A stretch of 9,545 bases of DNA, taken from Clostridiales bacterium. Its GTDB lineage: Bacteria; Bacillota; Clostridia; Oscillospirales; Oscillospiraceae. This document shows, piece after piece, positions 7,262 to 9,545 of this stretch. The DNA is taken from NCBI GenBank assembly GCA_021203685.1, contig JAJQAS010000124.1, positions 1-9,545 on the forward strand, written 5' to 3'. Position 1 is the stretch's first letter; the number at the start of each line of letters is the position of its first letter. Below the pieces are notes generated by a model. It did not search any database. It was not told where the DNA came from and saw nothing but the letters and a program-made list of their open reading frames with translations. The position numbers were made by a program, and so were the translations under genes.

Positions 7262-7420
7262 TTATGGATAATCGATGCCCCCGGGAGGGCCGCAGCGCAG
7301 CAGGCGGCGGACGGCCTTTATGCTGCCGATGAGCAATCCATATTTTTGCAGCGCCAAAATCGCATATTGGGAGCAGCTCACGCATAGGCTCCTCTTGAAA
7401 AAGGCGGCCCCTGTTGCCAT
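7262..7420 (-). CDS. Short YidD-like protein (membrane protein insertion efficiency factor domain)
   Basis: This 52-residue frame carries the hallmark core of YidD (DUF37): CSQYAILALQKYG (16-28), then a basic stretch KAVRRLLRC (35-43) and PPGGID near the end, against the usual CSxYA...KYG, RxxRCxP and GGxDPVP. Normal YidD is about 70-85 residues. This copy lacks the N-terminal amphipathic helix region (IxxYQxxISP) and ends in GGIDYP rather than DPVP. It lies in the same orientation between the membrane-protein and SPFH genes. The start is uncertain: the ATG at 7420 has AGGAGG (7434-7439) but 13 nt away; TTG at 7423 or 7456, or GTG at 7381 with GAGGAG 7 nt upstream, are alternatives. YidD usually sits beside rnpA/yidC and aids YidC-dependent insertion, so this is an unusual place. 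It may be a diverged paralogue or a decaying remnant. Confidence 0.6.
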   Translation of the reverse strand: MATGAAFFKRSLCVSCSQYAILALQKYGLLIGSIKAVRRLLRCGPPGGIDYP

Positions 7421-7476
7421 CAAACAGAGACCGCCTCCTGTCGGCTGCGTATGCAAACAGACTTGTGCAACGCGAA

Positions 7477-8145
7477 TTACATTTTCTTTTCTCGCAGCTT
7501 CTGCTTCATCGCCTGGATGATGTCATCCGAGTAGCCGTCCATGGAGATGAGGAGCTGGTTGCCGGGCACAACGATTCGGAACTTGTGGGTCTCCACTTCA
7601 AAACGTTTGTCGCCGACGCCGCGTGCCGTTTCCGTTTCAAATGAAGTGGAGAAGGAGACAATATCCCCATAGAAGAGTTCGTCAGTATTTTCTGACATTT
7701 TGCCATCGTCCATGTGGAAGGTGTATCGGTAAATATGAACCCGTGTGGAGCCGAAGAACAGCCAGGACACCTGATAGGCGGAACTCACCCAGTTGCCGCT
7801 GGGCAGCTTCTTGGCGTAGGCATTTTTATAGGCAAAGCCCTCAAACGTTGTAGGCGAAAGCCCTTTGGCTTTTTCCTCGTCCAGGTGGAGGCTGTCCAAA
7901 GCCTTCTGCCGCAGATTCAGGGAATCCCGCTTGGCGCGCAGCATAGCCAGGTACTCCTCATCGCTGAGGATTTTGGCCTTGCGGCCCTCTTTGCAGAAAT
8001 ACTCGATGACCTTCCGCTGCTCGGGTGTCTTGTCCTTACAAAGTGCCTTCACGGCTTTTGCATTGGGTGAATTGCGCACCTTAAAGTGGTGAATAAGTAC
8101 GACGACGATCACGATGACGATCACGATGGGATGGAACAGTATCAT
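7477..8145 (-). CDS. One-pass membrane-anchored protein of unknown family
   Basis: This 222-residue protein starts with a strikingly simple membrane helix, alternating Ile and Val (PIVIVIVIVVVLI, about 6-18), followed by HHFKVR, which places the rest of the protein in the cytosol by the positive-inside rule. Residues 28-95 are charged and helical (DEEYLAMLRAKRDSLNLRQK). The C-terminal part (about 108-210) is beta-rich, with WLFFGSTRVHIYRYTFHMDD, DELFYGDIVSFSTSF and FRIVVPGNQLLISMDGY. This is reminiscent of a PH-like or bacterial PH fold, an impression and not an assignment. It ends in a basic helix. The ATG at 8145 is preferred; only a weak purine-rich AGAGAGAG lies upstream, and the frame extends to a GTG at 8184 with no better site. 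It lies 64 bp after the TPR gene and 56 bp before the YidD-like gene, in one transcription unit. Confidence 0.8.
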   Translation of the reverse strand: MILFHPIVIVIVIVVVLIHHFKVRNSPNAKAVKALCKDKTPEQRKVIEYFCKEGRKAKILSDEEYLAMLRAKRDSLNLRQKALDSLHLDEEKAKGLSPTTFEGFAYKNAYAKKLPSGNWVSSAYQVSWLFFGSTRVHIYRYTFHMDDGKMSENTDELFYGDIVSFSTSFETETARGVGDKRFEVETHKFRIVVPGNQLLISMDGYSDDIIQAMKQKLREKKM

Positions 8146-8209
8146 TTGCGTTCTCTCTCTTCTATGGGTTGATTCGAACAGCACTGTGGCGGCATATTAT
8201 GACCACGGT

Positions 8210-8806
8210 TTAGAGACAGGCGGGCTTGTCAACACCGAGAATCTTGTAGAGCTGCTCCACATCGTACCTGGACAAGCCAGCGTTCATTGCCATCCGGAGC
8301 GCTTCCATGTAATTAGGGGAGGTTCGGAAATTATGCCTTGCGAAATAATCGTACTTGATGTACGCCATGTAATAATAGTAGATACCTTTCGGCTCGATAC
8401 TGATTGCGGCGTTGAGATATTGCAAAACTTTGTCAATGGTCGGCTTGTGGCTGCAAAACGCCTTTTCTCCGTTCAGCAGACAAACGGCAGCGTAGAAATA
8501 CAGCTCGGAGTCGTTGAAATCATCCTCAATTGCCTTTTCAAACGCGGCCAGCGCCTTGCTGTACAGCTTCAGCTTCAGATAGCAAAAGGCAATGGCTTTG
8601 TTCAGCGCCGGGTTATCCGGGTCCCTGCGCAGGGCGTTTCCGTACGCGCTTGCATATTTGTCAGCACAATTAGAATGAATCCCGGAGTAAACGCTGTTGA
8701 ACGTGGAGATGACAACAGGTCTGTGGCACCAGTCACACACCTCTTGACCAATGGACAGCGGGTTGCCGCAGCCGGGGCACGTAAGAATCTCAACAACACT
8801 GCTCAT
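8210..8806 (-). CDS. Zinc-ribbon / TPR protein (first gene of the SPFH operon)
   Basis: This 198-residue soluble protein opens with a zinc ribbon (Cys10, Cys13, Cys24, Cys27; CPGCG and CDWCH) followed by a helical TPR-like repeat region from about 48 to 150. The clearest repeat is NPALNKAIAFCYLKLKLYSKALAAFEKAI (65-93) and its neighbour, with the Tyr-rich GIYYYYMAYIKYDYF at 141-155. There is no signal peptide or membrane helix, so it is cytosolic and probably an adaptor binding a partner protein. The ATG at 8806 is chosen because AAGGAG (8814-8819) precedes it by 7 nt. The frame stays open to 9001, but that extension would start at the predicted transcription start and lacks conserved features. 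The separate zinc ribbon is of interest beside an SPFH protein lacking one, since YdjI/YdjG-type sets in Bacillus carry zinc ribbons. Confidence 0.88.
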   Translation of the reverse strand: MSSVVEILTCPGCGNPLSIGQEVCDWCHRPVVISTFNSVYSGIHSNCADKYASAYGNALRRDPDNPALNKAIAFCYLKLKLYSKALAAFEKAIEDDFNDSELYFYAAVCLLNGEKAFCSHKPTIDKVLQYLNAAISIEPKGIYYYYMAYIKYDYFARHNFRTSPNYMEALRMAMNAGLSRYDVEQLYKILGVDKPACL

Positions 8807-8994
8807 ACCGATTCTCCTTATCTTATGCGAAGGGACAGCTGCGCCTCCCGACGGGGAAAATCCGCTTCCCACTGTCCCCAGGCGCCAACCAGGCGGGGTT
8901 TGCTGAAAGAAGTTCTGGGTTGACTGGCGATTTGCAACATTTTGGGGGAAAAGCGAAATTACGGATAACAATTGACGCCAGAAACAGCCTCTTT
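8807..8994 (-). promoter_or_regulatory. Long, possibly structured leader of the SPFH operon
   Basis: The predicted transcript begins near 8994 and carries about 188 nt before the first ATG. It contains a 7-bp perfect pairing GGGACAG/CTGTCCC (8832-8838 with 8872-8878) enclosing a smaller hairpin (GGGAA 8854-8858 with TTCCC 8866-8870). GCGCCT (8841-8846) can pair with AGGCGC (8880-8885), crossing the first stem, which would be a pseudoknot or a switch between alternatives. I do not recognise a known riboswitch class. Confidence 0.35.
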
Positions 8995-9005
8995 CTGACA
9001 ATTGT
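8968..9005. promoter_or_regulatory. Dyad overlapping the -10 and start site: candidate operator
   Basis: ACAATTG (8968-8974) is inverted as CAATTGT (8999-9005), and between them CAGAAA (8979-8984) is inverted as TTTCTG (8992-8997) around a 7-nt centre. The right half covers the -10 hexamer of the operon promoter and the rest covers the expected start site, a position where a repressor would block initiation. The spacing of the two halves is slightly unequal (4 nt against 1 nt). Confidence 0.5.
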
Positions 9006-9029
9006 ACCGTATCATTGTTTGCTTGTCAA
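9001..9029 (-). promoter_or_regulatory. Strong sigma-A promoter of the zinc-ribbon/SPFH operon
   Basis: On the minus strand a perfect TTGACA (9024-9029) is followed after exactly 17 bp by TACAAT (9001-9006, one mismatch to consensus). Transcription would start near 8994. It lies just after the terminators of the preceding oxidoreductase gene and is the only good promoter seen before the five minus-strand genes ending at 5764. Confidence 0.9.
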
Positions 9030-9035
9030 GGCATA

Positions 9036-9076
9036 TTTTGTCGCTGTAGCGCAACAGCGCGTGAAACGACACAAAA
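9036..9076. repeat. Nested inverted repeats just upstream of the operon -35
   Basis: CGCTGT (9042-9047) is inverted as ACAGCG (9054-9059) with a 6-nt centre. Around it, TTTTGTCG (9036-9043) matches the inverse of CGACACAAAA (9067-9076) with a 2-nt bulge. It lies in the 87 bp between the upstream terminator and the -35 and could be a binding site for a regulator. Confidence 0.35.
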
Positions 9077-9116
9077 GGAAGGGGAAAGACATCGCAAAAC
9101 GACAGCCGCCCAAACG

Positions 9117-9142
9117 AAAAAACCGCCGCTTTGCAGCGGCGG
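9117..9142 (-). terminator. Rho-independent terminator after the oxidoreductase gene
   Basis: An 8-bp perfect stem (9123-9130 with 9135-9142, loop of 4 nt) is followed on the minus strand by six T residues (9117-9122). It is the second of two hairpins downstream of the oxidoreductase stop and has the classic terminator form. Confidence 0.92.
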
Positions 9143-9164
9143 AAAGAGCGTCTTTTACGGGAAA

Positions 9165-9190
9165 CCCCCGGCGGGCAAGCCCGCCGGGGG
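9165..9190 (-). terminator. First hairpin downstream of the oxidoreductase gene
   Basis: An 11-bp perfect GC-rich stem (9165-9175 with 9180-9190, loop CAAG) lies about 36 nt after the stop. Only three T residues follow on the minus strand, so alone it would be a weak terminator; it more likely acts with the next hairpin or protects the mRNA 3' end. Confidence 0.7.
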
Positions 9191-9226
9191 AAAGGTTATC
9201 GCTTTACTGCCACAGGGCGCTGTCTC

Positions 9227-9545
9227 TTACTTGTACAGCTCCTGGAGACGGACCAGGTGCTCGTAACGGGCCATAGCGGTCTCCTCAGACTTCTTAAACA
9301 GCTTCTCGGCGCGATCCGGGAAGGAGCGGGTCAGAGCGGAGAACCGGGCCTCGCCCATCATGAAGTCCTTGTAGCCGGGCTTGGGCTCCTTGGAGTCCAG
9401 GATGAAGGGATTCTTGCCCTCGGCCTTCAGCATGGGGTTGAAGCGAAACAGGTTCCAGTAACCGCAGGTGACGGCCTTCTTCATCTCGTTCTGGCAGTTG
9501 GTCATGCCGCCCTTGATGGAGTGCAGCTCGCAGGGGCTGTAGCCG
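9227..9545 (-). CDS. nifJ: Pyruvate:ferredoxin (flavodoxin) oxidoreductase, C-terminal end, partial at the right edge
   Basis: The frame enters from the right edge and stops with TAA at 9227, giving the last 105 or so residues. It matches the PFOR C-terminus: SPCELHSIKGGM, NEMKKAVTCGYWNLFRFNP, then GKNPFILDSKEP and a tail of charged helices. The enzyme converts pyruvate and CoA to acetyl-CoA and CO2 with reduction of ferredoxin, using thiamine diphosphate and iron-sulfur clusters, in the cytosol of anaerobes. The Cys in SPCELH probably corresponds to the distant ligand of the TPP-proximal [4Fe-4S] cluster known from the family. The internal ATG at 9505 is not the start, because the homologous sequence continues upstream to the edge. 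It ends in tandem hairpins and is transcribed separately from the next operon. Confidence 0.95.
   Translation of the reverse strand, partial: GYSPCELHSIKGGMTNCQNEMKKAVTCGYWNLFRFNPMLKAEGKNPFILDSKEPKPGYKDFMMGEARFSALTRSFPDRAEKLFKKSEETAMARYEHLVRLQELYK

Noticed and set aside
7203..7385. 61-residue N-terminal extension of the SPFH protein
   Set aside because: It overlaps the YidD-like frame, its upstream AGGAG is only 3 nt from the ATG, and a much better ribosome site precedes the ATG at 7202 where homology begins.
8962..8973. CGGATAACAATT, identical to part of the E. coli lac operator
   Set aside because: A 12-base match is easily chance, only half of the lac dyad is present, and there is no LacI context. 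The local dyad described separately has a different centre.
8807..9001. N-terminal extension of the zinc-ribbon/TPR protein
   Set aside because: It would begin at or before the predicted transcription start, has no ribosome site or conserved pattern, and a good site precedes the ATG at 8806.

Overview
The window reads as a stretch of a GC-rich, anaerobic Firmicutes genome, most likely a gut clostridium of the Oscillospiraceae/Ruminococcaceae type. The reasons are the low-GC-Gram-positive style of Shine-Dalgarno and sigma-A promoter sequences, a pyruvate:ferredoxin oxidoreductase, a choline/cell-wall-binding type repeat protein and a VanRS-like two-component system. The genus is an inference. 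All ten genes I can support lie on the minus strand; the long plus-strand reading frames are antisense shadows produced by GC-biased codons.

Layout in transcription order (right to left). (1) 9227-9545: the C-terminal end of pyruvate:ferredoxin oxidoreductase, followed by two tandem hairpins, the second a classic rho-independent terminator. (2) 9001-9029: a near-consensus sigma-A promoter whose -10 and start region sit in a dyad, followed by a leader of about 190 nt with possible RNA structure. (3) 8806 to 5764: a probable five-gene operon encoding a zinc-ribbon/TPR protein, a one-pass membrane protein of unknown family, a very short YidD-like protein, a YdjI-type SPFH protein with a C-terminal SHOCT domain, and a small charged helical protein. 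This is the least familiar part of the window; it resembles in outline the SPFH plus zinc-ribbon plus membrane-protein sets linked to envelope stress in Bacillus (YdjGHI), but with different partners. (4) 5661 to 4360: proA (gamma-glutamyl phosphate reductase, proline synthesis) with its own promoter and a strong terminator. (5) 4058 to 1: an OmpR-family response regulator and a sensor histidine kinase overlapping by 4 bp, then, after 105 bp, a secreted cell-wall-binding repeat protein ending in an L,D-transpeptidase domain that is cut by the left edge of the window.

How the genes may work together: the left block is plausibly a sensing and cell-wall remodelling unit, in which the kinase/regulator pair controls the wall cross-linking enzyme. 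The SPFH block is plausibly a membrane-associated complex (SPFH scaffold, membrane anchor, soluble TPR/zinc-ribbon adaptor). Both proposals rest on gene order and domain content only. The noncoding stretch between the regulator and proA (4059-4359) holds a promoter, a set of GCTGTTAG repeats and inverted repeats, and the proA terminator.
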